Of a stretch of DNA of 64,000 nucleotides, positions 21,955 through 32,701 are shown piece after piece. The translations under genes were made by a program, and so were the position numbers. Position 1 is the stretch's first letter. Every line of letters begins with the position of its first letter. Under the pieces are notes generated by a model. It made no database searches, was not told the origin of the DNA, and was given only the letters and a program-made list of their open reading frames with translations. This DNA is from Lucinisca nassula. Taxonomy: Eukaryota; Mollusca; Bivalvia; Lucinida; Lucinidae. The DNA lies in the NCBI GenBank assembly GCA_963580285.1, contig OY757014.1, positions 11,546,725 through 11,610,724 of the forward strand, given 5' to 3'.

Positions 21955-22020
21955 ATTACAAACATGTTGTGGGTACTTGTGCCTCACCATGGCCATTCTG
22001 TCAAGTACCCACAACATGCT
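21955..22020. repeat. Solo hairpin related to the MITE-A centre
   Basis: AAACATGTTGTGGGTACTTG faces CAAGTACCCACAACATG. It resembles the stem of MITE-A without the flanks. Confidence 0.4.
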
Positions 22021-22234
22021 TTAACCCTTATCCTGCTGAACATGACAAAACCCATATTTGAGAACAGTGAAGATCCAGATCAGATGGCTTCTGAAGAAGC
22101 CATCTGATCAGGATCTACACTGTTTGCCATGCAGTTTGTGAATTGAATGAATACAATGTATCAAGGAGTTTCATTGGTTGATAGTCAGCAAACAGTTCTG
22201 GTTAAATTAATTTATTCAGCAGGATAAGGGTTAA
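22021..22234. mobile_element. MITE-D, copy 3 (complete)
   Basis: Termini TTAACCCTTATCCTGCTGA and TCAGCAGGATAAGGGTTAA are perfectly inverted; the inner hairpin is AGATGGCTTCTGAAGAAGCC. It is the best-preserved member. Confidence 0.74.
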
Positions 22235-22641
22235 TGGGTGAAATAAGATACTTTATCATCACTTCTCCATACCTAGAGCTATTCCAAGTGAAATCCTAGT
22301 AACTGGGCCAGCGTGAAATCACCAGACTGTAGAGCTTTGTTTTTTTCTCTCATCTTACAGAGCTTTCTAAAATGATATTTTTAACGTAAAATTAATTTTA
22401 ATTAATAATATACCTACCCATCACTACAATTTAAGCCTTTTCACCAGACACAGGTCTGGGTCAGTCTGACAAAAAAAAATCTAGCCAGAAATGCCAACGG
22501 CATATCCCATTTCCCGTGACCTCCTTAGTGTCGAGTCCTGATTGGTCACTGAGGTCACATGACCTATCAGACCAATGAGCAGACGATACAGGTCACGTGA
22601 CCCCGGCGTTCGCGCCGGGCATGAAAACAAAGACTGACTGT

Positions 22642-22774
22642 TACAGCGGTTCTAACGAGTACCCACAATCTATATTTTGAGCAGAAATAAGAAAAATATC
22701 ACAATTTTTCGTCTTAAACTTTTCATTTTTTGGATGATAAAGGTTACAATGTGTATAGGTGTGTTTTCGTAATC
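22642..22774. mobile_element. MITE-A, right half only
   Basis: It starts in the middle of the palindrome (GCGGTTCTAACGAGTACCC) and runs to GTGTGTTTTCGTAAT. The left arm is missing; the break coincides with the centre of the hairpin, a fragile point. Confidence 0.6.
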
Positions 22775-22813
22775 CTAATGCAGCTGGACTGTGCTGAAAA
22801 TGCATTTATTTAC

Positions 22814-22862
22814 CTTTGGTATGAAATTCTCTGATTCCTCTGTAGAATTCTGGAGAGTGTCA
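22814..22862 (-). CDS. ECPAS: ECM29 internal micro-exon (49 bp)
   Basis: Bounded by the acceptor TTTGTAG and donor CAAAG|GTAAAT, this exon has 1 leading base and 16 codons ending in phase 0. The peptide DTLQNSTEESENFIPK is polar and poorly conserved; it fills the variable linker between the VVTAC and the VLKE...YK segments of ECM29. The call rests on exact phase fit on both sides, good splice signals and position. A half MITE (22642-22774) lies 40 bases downstream, and a poly-C run begins about 55 bases upstream of the acceptor. Confidence 0.72.
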
Positions 22863-22915
22863 CTACAAAGAAATAAATAAGTTAATCATTGTTAATTATT
22901 CCACAGCAGAATATT

Positions 22916-23050
22916 CCCCCCCCCCCCCCCCCCCCCCCATCTCCCCTGGTTTAAAGACTCATTTGAAAGTCTGGAGAAGCCTGAAGAAGCCAAGGATCAA
23001 ACCCACGACTCCTGGGTCATGCGGTAAATAGCTTCACCATGAAGGCTTCA
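22916..23050 (-). repeat. Poly-C run followed by a SINE-A fragment
   Basis: About 22 C at 22916-22938, then 22944-23050 with TTTAAAGACTCATTTGAAAG, GTCTGGAGAAGCC and CACCATGAAGGCTTC, the body and minus-strand head of SINE-A. The B-box region (GGATCAAACCC) is degraded. On the minus strand the C run reads as poly-G, and its length may be unreliable. Confidence 0.5.
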
Positions 23051-23214
23051 TTCAGCTGACTGTGTTCCTAAACACAAACACACAAGAGGCCTGACCTGCA
23101 AAGATGACATTATATTGTGCTATGGACTGCATTTCACCCCTTCAATTGCCTACCTTGGCAGATAATGCATAGCTTCTAGGTTATTAACCCCTCTCTGACC
23201 ACTGCATCAGGCAG

Positions 23215-23283
23215 TTGACTCTTCGACTCAGTGGGTAAAGCATTGGACTTTAGTCCTAGTGGCCCAGGTCTGAATCCCCCATA
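23215..23283 (+). repeat. Degenerate tRNA-like sequence (SINE head?)
   Basis: An A-box-like CGACTCAGTGGGTAAAGC and a B-box-like AGGTCTGAATCCCCC are spaced about as in tRNA genes, but the acceptor arms do not pair. It is more likely a SINE head than a functional tRNA. 23051-23415 is otherwise featureless. Confidence 0.3.
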
Positions 23284-23415
23284 AGGTAGAGTTTTTTTCC
23301 ACCTATACTTCATTCCTTTGTAACAACTTTCATGTTGTAAAAATTAAAGGTATCATAAAATACCTCTGGCTCCAAGGTTATAGAACTTATAGAGCAGGAA
23401 ATGTTTATTGCTTTT

Positions 23416-23694
23416 CATTATGCAAACACACCTATACAAATACATTGCCACCTTTATCGCCAAAAAAAAAGAAATTTTAAGATGAAAAATTGTGATATTT
23501 TTCTTATTTCTGCTGAAAATATAGATTTTGGGCACTCGTTAGAACCGCCTTGTTGAGGCGGTTCTAATGAGTACCCACAATCTATATTTTTGAGTAGAAA
23601 TAAGAAAAACAAGGTATACCCCTGGAAACCCGTTTTACTATATAATAGTGGGGTTCAAGGGGGTCCAAAATATATAGGCGTGTTTTCCTGATGT
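23416..23694. mobile_element. MITE-A, copy 5 (complete)
   Basis: CATTATGCAAACACACC on the left, GGCGTGTTTTCCTGATG on the right; central GAACCGCCTTGTTGAGGCGG. It is oriented opposite to copy 1. 23695-24247 holds nothing recognisable. Confidence 0.7.
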
Positions 23695-24247
23695 AAATAT
23701 CAAAATACCAACAAATGAGGACATTCCATTTTATTTTCTTAACAGTTTAGTATTTGTTCTGCTCATAAATATCACAGGAGCTTATATACAATCTTTACAT
23801 TTTTGGATCCATCTATAAACCCTATAACCAGTATATCAAAAACCTTGTTATAAGGAACAGTGTTACAGAACCCACAGTGGTGACAGACCTAATGTTTAAG
23901 GGACAGCACTTTGAACAACTCGATCAGGGTGGCTCACGTTTCATTAAATTGATATATGAACCAAAATACTGTTTCAAGTAGCTGTAAAATCGTAACCCTT
24001 GGCCTGCCAAATAAAATAAACTGCAGGCTGCAGACAGCATGTCTCCTAAGTAGCAAAAAGGAGGCTTCCACATCTAGCTTGTCAGGTCCGACTTGCTGTC
24101 GAGTCCTCACCATTGTTTCATCTCTGTGTTGTTTTTTTTATATTTTGTGTTCACGGAGATATTGCACTGATGAGTTAGGAGGCCATCATGCTGACTGAAT
24201 AAATAATTTGTCTAAATCGCGATGGAAGTAAGGGCGAGGATTGTGGC

Positions 24248-24537
24248 AATTTAAAATCGATTTAAGCCCCCCCAGTGGAATTCGTATCACTGACCGTTTC
24301 TGTCGCAGTTTATTTTTGTTATGGTTTGTCTTTGAGTGTTTGTATCACTTATACTGTTTTGTGTTGGATAGCCAATTGGCCATTTGTGGGAAAGTAACTG
24401 TCCTTTTGGCTTTCCGCTATTGATGTTTCCATTAGGGTCTGTTGTTTCATGTTTGTGTTTCTTTCCCTTTGGTGTCTCTGATGGGAGCTGTGGGTTAATT
24501 GTATCGATTCCTGATCATTGCCTTCACTTCTATTTTG
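24248..24537 (-). repeat. Repeat family X, copy 4
   Basis: The clearest full-length member, from AAATCGATTTAAGCCC to TTGCCTTCACTTCTATTTTG. It ends exactly where LINE-2 fragment homology begins (24538), so the two may have moved together or X may be an older insertion in that LINE. Confidence 0.45.
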
Positions 24538-25083
24538 GACTTCCCTTTGTGGTATGCTGTCTAAGGATGTGCAGTTCCCTGGCATTGTGTACACCTGTAA
24601 TCAAGAGTCCACTTTTAAGCACTTGAGCCCAATGCATTTCTTGTGCTATCAGAGCTTGCAACCATTGCAAAAAATGCTGTTGCTGCCCACTCCAGTGCTA
24701 CATATGGTGCATGGGAACTTGCCCTAACTCTGCAGGAGGTCCAGGCCAGTACCACAGATCATGATTTTCATTTTTCCTGTATTTACTCCAAGCCCTTTCT
24801 CCTCCATAGCTCCTTTCCAAGTTACCAGCCTCCTGACACATTCCTCGAGTGATTCAGCTATGTTGACAAGGTCATCGGCATACAGGTCCTCCAAGAGGAC
24901 TCCAGAACAGAACTCGCATGACAAGGCTTCAAGTACAATGATGAAAAACAGACGGCTGAGTACAGAGCCTTAATGAACACTGACATTCACTTCGAACTCT
25001 TCACTGTAACTGTCATCAACAAGAACACGGCTTCGTGCATTAGCATACATCCCCGAGACCAGTCGCTCAATTAACTCATCCGT
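24538..25083 (-). pseudogene. LINE-2 reverse transcriptase fragment (minus)
   Basis: On the minus strand the peptides GMYANARSRVLV, EDLYADDLVNIAESLEECVR, and LLTWKGAMEEKGL-like residues align with the LINE-2 ORF at 51421-52623. The YADD catalytic motif is intact, but stops and frameshifts break the frame (for example after VSVH). The zinc-finger part is present but disordered. It is a dead 3' fragment of a non-LTR retrotransposon. Confidence 0.68.
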
Positions 25084-25213
25084 TGGTCCAAGGGATGTAT
25101 GCTAATGCATGGAGCCGTGTTAGTGTTGGTGACAGTTACAATGAAGAGTTCGAAGTGAATGTCGGTGTTCATCAAAGCTCTGTACTCAGCCCTCTGCTTT
25201 TCATCATTGTGCA
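25084..25213 (+). pseudogene. LINE-2 reverse transcriptase fragment (plus), head-to-head with the previous
   Basis: GGATGTATGCTAATGCATGG through TACTCAGCCCTCTGCTTTTC repeats, in opposite orientation, the segment at 24957-25060. The two arms differ at many bases, so they are separate copies or an old inversion. Together they make an imperfect inverted repeat of about 105-base arms around a 50-base spacer. Confidence 0.6.
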
Positions 25214-25468
25214 AAGGGTTGAAGAGGCTTGATAACAGGTTGTTCTGGGTCTTGGCTGGTCACATGATCCTTTTGTAAGTCTTATTATGCTCCGACTTAT
25301 AGTGTTTGTGTTTATAAAATTAATTCGAAGGCTAATTCAGCTGAAAAGTCAAATTGGTTTTTTTTTTGCATGAGATGCCAAATCCTGTTTTCTGGGAAAA
25401 AATAAGAAAAATATTTCAAACTGTCATCTGCTGAAAGAAAATACCCAGCATGCAGAGTGTTAACTTAC

Positions 25469-25512
25469 CTGCAGGATGTACAGACAACTTGGACAGCATG
25501 TAACAAAGCTTC
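25469..25512 (-). CDS. ECPAS: ECM29 internal micro-exon (44 bp)
   Basis: On the minus strand this lies between TTTCAG and CTGCAG|GTAAGT. It holds 14 codons plus 2 bases, EALLHAVQVVCTSC, which follows the previous exon's RTWAGK in phase 0. ECM29 has EELLKAIACVVTAC at this place. The last two bases (AG) pair with the first base of the next exon to give Ser. Identification depends on phase continuity and on the flanking exons; alone the sequence would be too short to call. Confidence 0.8.
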
Positions 25513-25853
25513 CTGAAATCAGAAATATTCAGTTGTACTAACTCCAGAATCTCACTCCGAATTCTCAAGAACTCTCAGTACACATAGTAAATATGTTGTC
25601 AGTGTCTTTAAAAATAAAATATAACTAATGAGCCTCAGACCATTTTATAAGGCAAGATTTAATGAGACCCTATAAAATTGTCACGGTGAACCAATTATAT
25701 TTCATTATAAAGACAATAACCTTTTAGTCAGTTAATACAACAATCCCCTAAAATCACAAATTTTTGCCCATATTGAGCCAAAATCACCAAAAAAGACTGC
25801 AGACAGTGTGGCAGATCAAACAGCATCCAATGCTATGGTGCGCACACTTAGCA

Positions 25854-26086
25854 TTAACCCAATGCATGCGGGAAACCCCTAAGGGTGTACCTTGGCAAAC
25901 AGTGCAGGCCCAGATCAGATGATGCAGAATGCGGCATCTGATCAGGGTCTGCACTATTTGCTAGCAGAATTTGTTCGTCAAAATTAGAATAAAAACAAAA
26001 AGATAAGCCTGACATCCCTTATATGACAACTGGACTTGTCCAACTCATAGCATTGGAAGAGTCCACCTGCATAAAATGGGTAAAGC
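25854..26086. mobile_element. MITE-E, copy 1
   Basis: Left TTAACCCAATGCATGCGGG; internal hairpin CAGTGCAGGCCCAGATCAG against CTGATCAGGGTCTGCACTAT; right end degraded (AAAATGGGTAAAG). MITE-E shares the CAGATCAGA hairpin theme with MITE-D and F but has its own ends. Confidence 0.6.
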
Positions 26087-26114
26087 GACAAAAGAGAGTG
26101 CAAAGTTCCTGACA

Positions 26115-26364
26115 TTAACCCATTTGGTAACGGAAACCCCAAAAGGGGTATGTGGCAAACAGTGCAGGCCCAGATCAGACGCTGCAGAACGCGGCGTCTG
26201 ATCAGGGCCTACACTGTTTGCAAAAAGTTCAACCAATTTCCAATTATTATTATTATTATTATTAAATAAATTTTGAGGAAAACACAACCTGACACCCCTA
26301 AATTTTGAAATGGATTTATGCTATATATAACATGGAAGATTCCATTTGGTACAAAAAGGGTTAA
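26115..26364. mobile_element. MITE-E, copy 2
   Basis: Left TTAACCCATTTGGTAACGG, right CCATTTGGTACAAAAAGGGTTAA. Internal GCGGCGTCTGATCAGGGCC. A short (ATT)n tract lies at 26245-26264. 26365-26713 holds nothing recognisable. Confidence 0.68.
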
Positions 26365-26724
26365 AAAGCCACAGAAATGTCAGAAACAACATGGTCATTT
26401 CAATGGAAGTTTCTTAGCGCTTTAAGTTCTGTATAAAAATATGCAAGTAAATATTTTAGCTTTAGCTATAGAAATTATTTTGAGGTTTCGATGCAGTAGC
26501 AGGGCACAATTATTCCAACAGACCATTTAAACCAGGAAGGCCCAAAAAGTTAAGAATCTGGCTGTACTTTCTGAATATTTAATAATAGCAACATAGAAAA
26601 GGAAATTTTTTGCAGTTTGTTGGGTTTCCTGGGTATAAAAGATTGTAACATATTGTTCACCATGTTCCACTTTTCACCAATAGACTTCCTTTTTTTTTAA
26701 TCTTTTTTACACTAGGCTAAAATA

Positions 26725-27144
<420 letters not shown>

Positions 27145-27282
27145 AGGCTAAAATAAAGTAACATTAGGACTGGTATCAGAAAGCATGTCCATGTGAAATA
27201 GTGGCATCCAACATGGTGTCAGAAATTACAAATATTAAAATTGTAATATCTTTCTAATTTTTTCTTGTTATATCTTTCTAAT

Positions 27283-27561
27283 TTCATCATGTTAATGAGT
27301 CTGTGAAATGAAGACCCCTAAACCCCACTTTATATAGAGAAAACTGGGGTTTACGGGGGTATATATTGTTTTTCTTATTTCTGCTCCAAGACATTGGTTG
27401 TGGGTACTCGTTGGAACCGCCCCACTGAGGCAGTTCTAATGAGCACCCTCAACCTATGTTTTGAGCATTTATAAGGAAAATATCAAGGATTTTCATCAGG
27501 AAAGTATCCATTTTGGAGATGTGAAAATGCACTATGTCGCATGGGTGTGTTATCGTAATAT
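27283..27561. mobile_element. MITE-A, divergent subfamily copy
   Basis: CCTAAACCCCACTTTATATA and the GGTTGTGGGTACTCGTTGGA palindrome are present; the terminal part differs (AGTCTGTGAAATGAAGACC) and the right end is GGTGTGTTATCGTAAT. 27746-28039 holds nothing recognisable. Confidence 0.58.
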
Positions 27562-27567
27562 TTCTTT

Positions 27568-27745
27568 CAACATAGATTGTGGGTGCTCATTAGAACCACC
27601 TCAATGAGGCGGTTACGAGTACCCACAATCTATGTTTTGAACAAAAATAAGGCAGATAATGTATACCCCAGTAAACCCCATTTTTCTCTATATAAAGTAG
27701 GGTTTAGAGGGTTCTTCCTTTCACAGACTTGTTATTGTGATATAT
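27568..27745. mobile_element. MITE-A, divergent half copy
   Basis: The palindrome AGATTGTGGGTGCTCATTAG..CACAATCTATG, then GTATACCCCAGTAAACCCC and CCTTTCACAGACTTG, which mirrors the left end of the copy just before it. The two may be halves of one rearranged element. Confidence 0.5.
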
Positions 27746-28039
27746 GTTATTCTTGCAAAATAATGCATGTCTTATAAGCTGTTTTTAGATTCTAAATGTG
27801 TCTTTTCACAAGCTAGACTTTATATAAATGTAGTACTTGTATTTGTTATGTAAATGCTGTACATGTCTTTTATTGTATAGTGAGTTGTGAAGTAGAAAAA
27901 AAAAATGAAAAAAAAAAATTATTGTTCACACTTGCAAATTAGATACCGAAAAGTAGGTCCAGTCTTTTTATATTACCAGTAGATGACAGTGCAGATGAAA
28001 ATGGTTGTAATTGGCATCTTATGTTTTAATACCATTTTC

Positions 28040-28295
28040 CAATACGAAAACACGCCTATACAAATACATTGTAACCTTTATCACCGCAAAAATGTAAATT
28101 TTAGGATGAAACATTGTGATATTTTTCTTATTTCTGCTCAAAATATAGATTTTGGAGAGGCGGTTCTAACGAATACCCACAATCTATATTTTAGAGCAGA
28201 AATAAGAAAAAAAAGGTTTACCCCTGCAAACCCCAGTTTTACTATATAAAAGTGGGGTTGAAGGGGGTCAGTTTTATAGGTGTGTTTTCGTGATG
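28040..28295. mobile_element. MITE-A, copy 6 (complete)
   Basis: CAATACGAAAACACGCCTAT to ATAGGTGTGTTTTCGTGATG. The stem around 28145-28190 is shortened on one arm. Same orientation as 23416. Confidence 0.7.
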
Positions 28296-28434
28296 CACTG
28301 TAATACCTGCATCTGCTCCAATAGGCTTACACCAAATGCTTTTTACAGCTGACACTATTTTAGAGAGCATGATATGTGGTCTAGTTATAACTTTTCAACA
28401 TATCAATTATTATGCTTTTTTGCAATAAAGAGGT

Positions 28435-28675
28435 ACACACTGCTGACTTGTCTTTATCAAGGACTGTGACCTTGAAAATGAGGTCAAGGCCACCAAAGCC
28501 TAATAACTGTTTTCCCCATCCTAGTGTTGTAACCATGCATGTTAAGTCACCCATTGGTTTAGGAGATAAAGTTCTTCAAATAGGCTATAATGATGCCAAG
28601 GTGGATACCAGTGCAAATGATATCTACAGCAAAAACAATATATTACCCTCCTTTTTGTGGTTGACATACTGTAAT
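28435..28675 (+). repeat. Single unit of a TGACCTTGA array with its 3' end
   Basis: GACTGTGACCTTGAAAATGA and GAGGTCAAGG are like the units at 20690-21550, followed by a CCCTCC...GTTGACATA remnant of the hairpin end. It appears to be a collapsed array element. Confidence 0.4.
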
Positions 28676-28870
28676 GATCTTAAGTATTGGGACAGATAGG
28701 CCTAAGCAAACAGTGTAGACTCAGATCAGATCAGGGTCTACACTGTTTGCCATTCCATCTGTACCTTTTGGACTCCTTGCTGGATCATGAAACAAATTTG
28801 TTAAAATTTTAGGGGAATAACAGCAAGTCCTCAAGAGTCCGAATTTTTAGGATTTTTTTCTGTACATCTA
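28676..28870. mobile_element. MITE-F, copy 1
   Basis: AAACAGTGTAGACTCAGATC faces CAGGGTCTACACTGTTTGCC. The following TTTTGGACTCCTTGCTGGAT recurs in the copy at 55857. Ends are not sharply defined. Confidence 0.45.
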
Positions 28871-28925
28871 GATTGTCATCTGGTCTAGAATTTTCCCTTG
28901 CACTTAAAAGGTTAGAGACTCTTGA

Positions 28926-29215
28926 TTGTTTGATTTGAGGTTTAACGTCCCCGTCAACACTGTAAAGGTCATTTTGGAGACTTTGCTTCCAATTTTGTGG
29001 GACTTTTACCCAATATTGAGATGCAATGACATCTCAAGCGCTCTCGCCCAATGAAACCAATAGGGTTTATAAGCATGGACGGACGACTCGCACCGCTTTG
29101 CCTGGGCAGGCTTAGATCCTCTAAGCGGTTTACCAGTACTCGTGTGCGGGTCCGTTTCAGCTCTGCGTAGAAGCATCATGCAGCCCATATATTTCTTTAA
29201 GCCCCGATGCGCGGC
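28926..29215 (-). mobile_element. SINE-B, copy 2 (minus)
   Basis: It reads TTGATTTGAGGTTTAACGTC on the plus strand at its tail end and AAGCCCCGATGCGC at its head. It ends 50 bases from the ECM29 donor at 29265. Confidence 0.66.
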
Positions 29216-29265
29216 GGCCGGTTAGAGACTCTAGGATGAGATCCTCATATCCGGCATTATCTTAC

Positions 29266-29477
29266 CTTGCCAGCCCAGGTACGGCCCTGTAGTCCTATCA
29301 ACAATGCTGACATGAGGTTGCCCAGGTGTGGAGGTCCAAGGTTTGAGCCCAGTTTGTCAGCCACTGTGCTCATGGCAGCAGCAGCCTGGGCTTTGGTTGT
29401 CCAGGACTGAGACTGCAGTGTCTCCTGTAGCAACTCTACAATCTCTGATAAATACAGTTTGATACCTCCCTCTGTAC
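29266..29477 (-). CDS. ECPAS: ECM29 internal exon (212 bp), HEAT-repeat region
   Basis: This is the longest ECM29 exon here and the clearest match. The acceptor AACAG and donor GCAAG|GTAAG enclose 2 bases plus exactly 70 codons, ending in phase 0. The peptide includes GGIKLYLSEIVELLQ, QSQSWTTKAQAAAAMSTVAD and ALLIGLQGRTWAGK. Animal ECM29, recalled and not searched, has GGIRLYLQEL, QSQSWKMKAQGAIAM and ALLQGLAGRTWAGK at the same spacing. The Trp and the GRTWAGK end are the strongest anchors. The exon sits between a SINE (28926-29215) and a MITE (29512-29757). No frame defects are visible, so the gene looks intact. Confidence 0.9.
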
Positions 29478-29511
29478 CTGTTAAGCAGAAAAAAAAAACA
29501 ATGAAACAAAC

Positions 29512-29757
29512 ATATGGGCCCCGTCAAGCGATTTTGGTACTTATCCCCTATGCGAGCAGCGAAGGTTCAGGCGAGCCTGCGTGTTCGCGCAGTCTCCCCA
29601 GAACCTTCGCTGCTCGCTCATACAAACAGTGAATCAAGAGGAACCTTCAGACAGAAAGCCATATCCCTGGCCCCTCTGAATGGCTGGGCATGCGCAGTTA
29701 AAATTTGTCATGACCGAATGCTCCAAGACACAAATTCGCTTGGCGGGGCTCATATAT
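29512..29757. mobile_element. MITE-C, copy 3
   Basis: ATATGGGCCCCGTCAAGCGA and TCGCTTGGCGGGGCTCATAT. Inverted relative to copies 1 and 2. It begins 34 bases upstream of the ECM29 exon acceptor. Confidence 0.72.
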
Positions 29758-30246
29758 AAACATGCATATTTAATTTAACCCCTAAAACCACAGTAAGACT
29801 AGAAGACTTCTTGTTTATTGGAGCAGAATCATTTTTAGCTCTAGGCCCCATCTAAGTCATTGGAGCAGAACTGCTTAAACTATTTTTGGTAAAGAGTAAC
29901 CTAGGTAACCCAGATGTAATTTTAAAAAAATCTATTTTCAGCTGTGGTTGCTAGCTTGTTCACTGAAGCAGAATCATTTTATCTATTTTGGAAGAGGGTC
30001 ACATGGCAACAGTCCTGAGAAGTTAGCATTAAATTGGCCTAAGTGTACAGAAGAAGCTGTCATTTAAGATTTTCTATTTTAGCTCCAGCAGCCATCTTGT
30101 TCATTGGAGAAAAATATACCCATTTTGTTATGAAGTACTGTAGTGGAGGCATCAGTTCTGTGAACTCTTAAAAAAATTGTCCAAGTTGTCAATTGTAGCA
30201 AACTGTTTATGACGCAAGAACGCCAATAGTTGCTGAGATAGGAATT
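29758..30246. repeat. Old, diverged ~150-bp array remnant
   Basis: TTAGCTC, CATCTTGTTCATTGGAG, GCAGAATCATTTT and GAGGGTCACATGGCAACA recur about every 120-150 bases. The same diverged unit fills 33050-33478 and 38886-40260. No coding signal. Confidence 0.45.
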
Positions 30247-30504
30247 TTTAACCCTTATCCCGTTGTTCAAGACAACCCCTAACTTTGCAAATAGTGTAGA
30301 TCCAGATCAGATGCCATCTGTTCATAATCTACAAATAGGCTAGATCCAGATCAGATGGCTTCTAACGATGCCATCTGATCAGAATCTACACTGTTTGTTG
30401 TTCAGTTTATGAATTTGAACCAAAACATTAAATCATGTAATCTGATTGGCTGATATTCAGAAATGGGTGTGGCAAATTAAATTATTCAGCAGGATAAGGG
30501 TTAA
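30247..30504. mobile_element. MITE-D, copy 4
   Basis: TTAACCCTTATCCCGTTG to TCAGCAGGATAAGGGTTAA. The inner hairpin arm is partly duplicated (AGATCCAGATCAGATG occurs twice, near 30299 and 30343). Confidence 0.68.
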
Positions 30505-30622
30505 AGAACTTGGTTGTAAAATTTTAATAGCAAGTGTTATGCCCACATTGATGCCAAAGACCCCAATGTTCAGGTAACAACTTTAGTTCCCTGCACTTTG
30601 GAGTGACCCTTTTATTCTGGTA

Positions 30623-30924
30623 TAATTGTTTGTTTGATTGAAGTTGAACGTCCTGATAAACACTATTTAGGTCATTTGGAGATGTTGCTTCCAATTTTGT
30701 GGGAATTTTACCCAACACTGAGATGAAATGACATCTCAATCTCTGCCGCCCAATGAAACCAATAGGGTTTATATGCATGGAGGTTCCAACTCGCACCAGT
30801 TTGCCTGGGAAGGCTAAGACCTTCTAAGTAGTTTACCAGTACTCAGGTGCAGTCAGTTTCAGCTCTGCCTGGAAGCATCATGCAGCCCAATCTATTTCTC
30901 CAAGTCCTGATAGGGGGGAGCCAA
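30623..30924 (-). mobile_element. SINE-B, copy 3, with 11-bp target duplication
   Basis: TTATTCTGGTA lies at 30612-30622 and 30925-30935, flanking the complete element. This fixes both ends and shows retroposition. The body is moderately diverged. Confidence 0.78.
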
Positions 30925-31073
30925 TTATTCTGGTACACATATGTGGACATTTATGAAAGACAATGTCAAGCCCGTTTATGCAAATAAAACTCCATTAACT
31001 ATCATCAAACATATTCCCTCTACCTACTCAAAGACAGGTGAAAGATGCCTGAATCTTGTTTGGTTGTGAAGAC

Positions 31074-31339
31074 TTTGTTTGTTTGTTTGATCTGAAGTTT
31101 AACATCCCCATAAACACTGTAGAGGTCATTTTGGAGATGTTACTACTTTTACCCGACAATGAGATGAAATGACATCTCAGGCCCTGTCGCCTAATGAAAC
31201 TAATAGGGTTTATAAGCATGGACGGTCCGGCTCACACCGCTTTGCCTGGTACAAGTACTTGTGTGCCGTCAGATATCAGCTCTGTGTGGAAGCAACATGC
31301 AGCCCATCTATTTCTTCAAGCCCCGATCGGCGGAGGACG
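31074..31339 (-). mobile_element. SINE-B, copy 4, with 14-bp target duplication
   Basis: TTGGTTGTGAAGAC lies at 31060-31073 and 31340-31353. The body is shorter than in other copies, lacking the CAGGCTTAGATCCTC segment. Tail (GTTT)n on the plus strand. Confidence 0.78.
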
Positions 31340-31416
31340 TTGGTTGTGAAGACAGCATTATCCAAAACCAAGATCCCTTTTTTATACCACATCAAAAATC
31401 ACTGAACTAACAGTTT

Positions 31417-32490
31417 TCAAGAACTAGAAATGTGTCCAGACGACACAGATGCCCCCGCCAAGGGCCCCGCCTCACTCTGAAAATCCATGTTGCAACAAAA
31501 TTTGCTAAGTGTGTGACCTTGTCATAAGGAACATTTGTGAGAAGTTATATTGAAATTGGAGAAAAAATGTAAGCGCTAGAGCAATGACAAAGTTTTTCTA
31601 AAAATAGCCACAGTGACCTTGACCTTGAAAGTCGAACTCGCTCGAGGTATTGTCATAAGGAACATTTGTGTGAAGTTATATTGAAATCAGTGAAGAAATG
31701 TAGTCGCTAGAGTGATGACAAAGTTTTTCTAAAAATAGCCACAGTGACCTTGACCTTGAAAGTCGAAATCACTCGAGATATTGTCATAAGGAACATTTGT
31801 GTGAAGTTATATTGAAATCGGTGAAGAAATGTAAGCGCTAGAGCGATGACAAAGTTTTTCTAAAAATAGCCACAGTGACCTTGACCTTAAAAGTGGAACT
31901 TGCTAGAGATATTGTCATAAGGAACATTTGTGTGACGTAATATTAAAATTGGTGAAAAAATGTAAGCGCTAGAGCAAGGACAAAGTTTTTCTAAAAATAG
32001 CCACCGTGACCTAGACCTTGAGGCCATGGGCATGGGTGGGGGTATTGCTGAATAAAACTTTGGACCTATATCTATAATCATACCAAATATGAACCAATTC
32101 CATCAAATGGTTTGGAAAATATGAGTTCTAAAATGTTCAAGTCTACCTGTTACAAAAACCTTAACCTGAGTCTTTAACATTGAAAATTTCTAAGTCTGTG
32201 ACCTTGACCTTGAGGTCACAGGCATGGGTGGGGGTATTGCTTAATAAAACTTTGGACCTATATCTATCATCATACCAAAGATGAACCAGTTCCATCAAAT
32301 GGTTAGGAAAATATGAGTTCTAAAACTTCAGGCTCTACCTGTTACAAAAACTTTAACCTGAGGTTACAGGATCACGTACGTACGTACGTACGTACGTACA
32401 CACACACGTACAGACGGACGTACACATGTACGCACGTACGGAAAACCGAAAAACTATATGCCCCCGGCATCATATGATGCGGGGGCATAA
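31417..32490 (+). mobile_element. Array element with ~131-bp units and CCCCC hairpin end
   Basis: The head has ACACAGATGCCCCCGCC. Units with AAAATAGCCACAGTGACCTT start at 31601 and 31732 and recur twice more. A second 190-base repeat with ACCAAATATGAACCA-like text follows, then (CGTA)n at 32374-32400. The terminal hairpin is ATGCCCCCGGCATCATATG with its complement, ending GGGGGCATAAAAA. The 5' ATGCCCCCGC equals the reverse complement of the last arm. Confidence 0.65.
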
Positions 32491-32517
32491 AAATATGTTA
32501 CTGGTAGTTTGATTCTT

Positions 32518-32684
32518 GGGTCCAACTGTTCAAATTTTGCTGAAAAATATGAGTTGCAAAAGCTACACATCTTTTTCAGCAAAAATACCAGAGTACATGT
32601 GTTAGATATTCTAATTGACAGAACAGCCAGCATTTTGACCATTAACAAGCTTGTTAAGGTAAAACTGTTTTGACTAACTAGACC
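32518..32684. mobile_element. MITE, TTGCTG-hairpin family, diverged copy
   Basis: GGGTCCAACTGTTCAAA at the left, TTGCTGAAAAA..TTTTTCAGCAAAAATACC in the middle, AAGCTTGTTAAGGT and TTTTGACTAACTAGACC at the right, as in 54994-55398. Confidence 0.55.
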
Positions 32685-32701
32685 TATCAGTATAATGCTT
32701 G

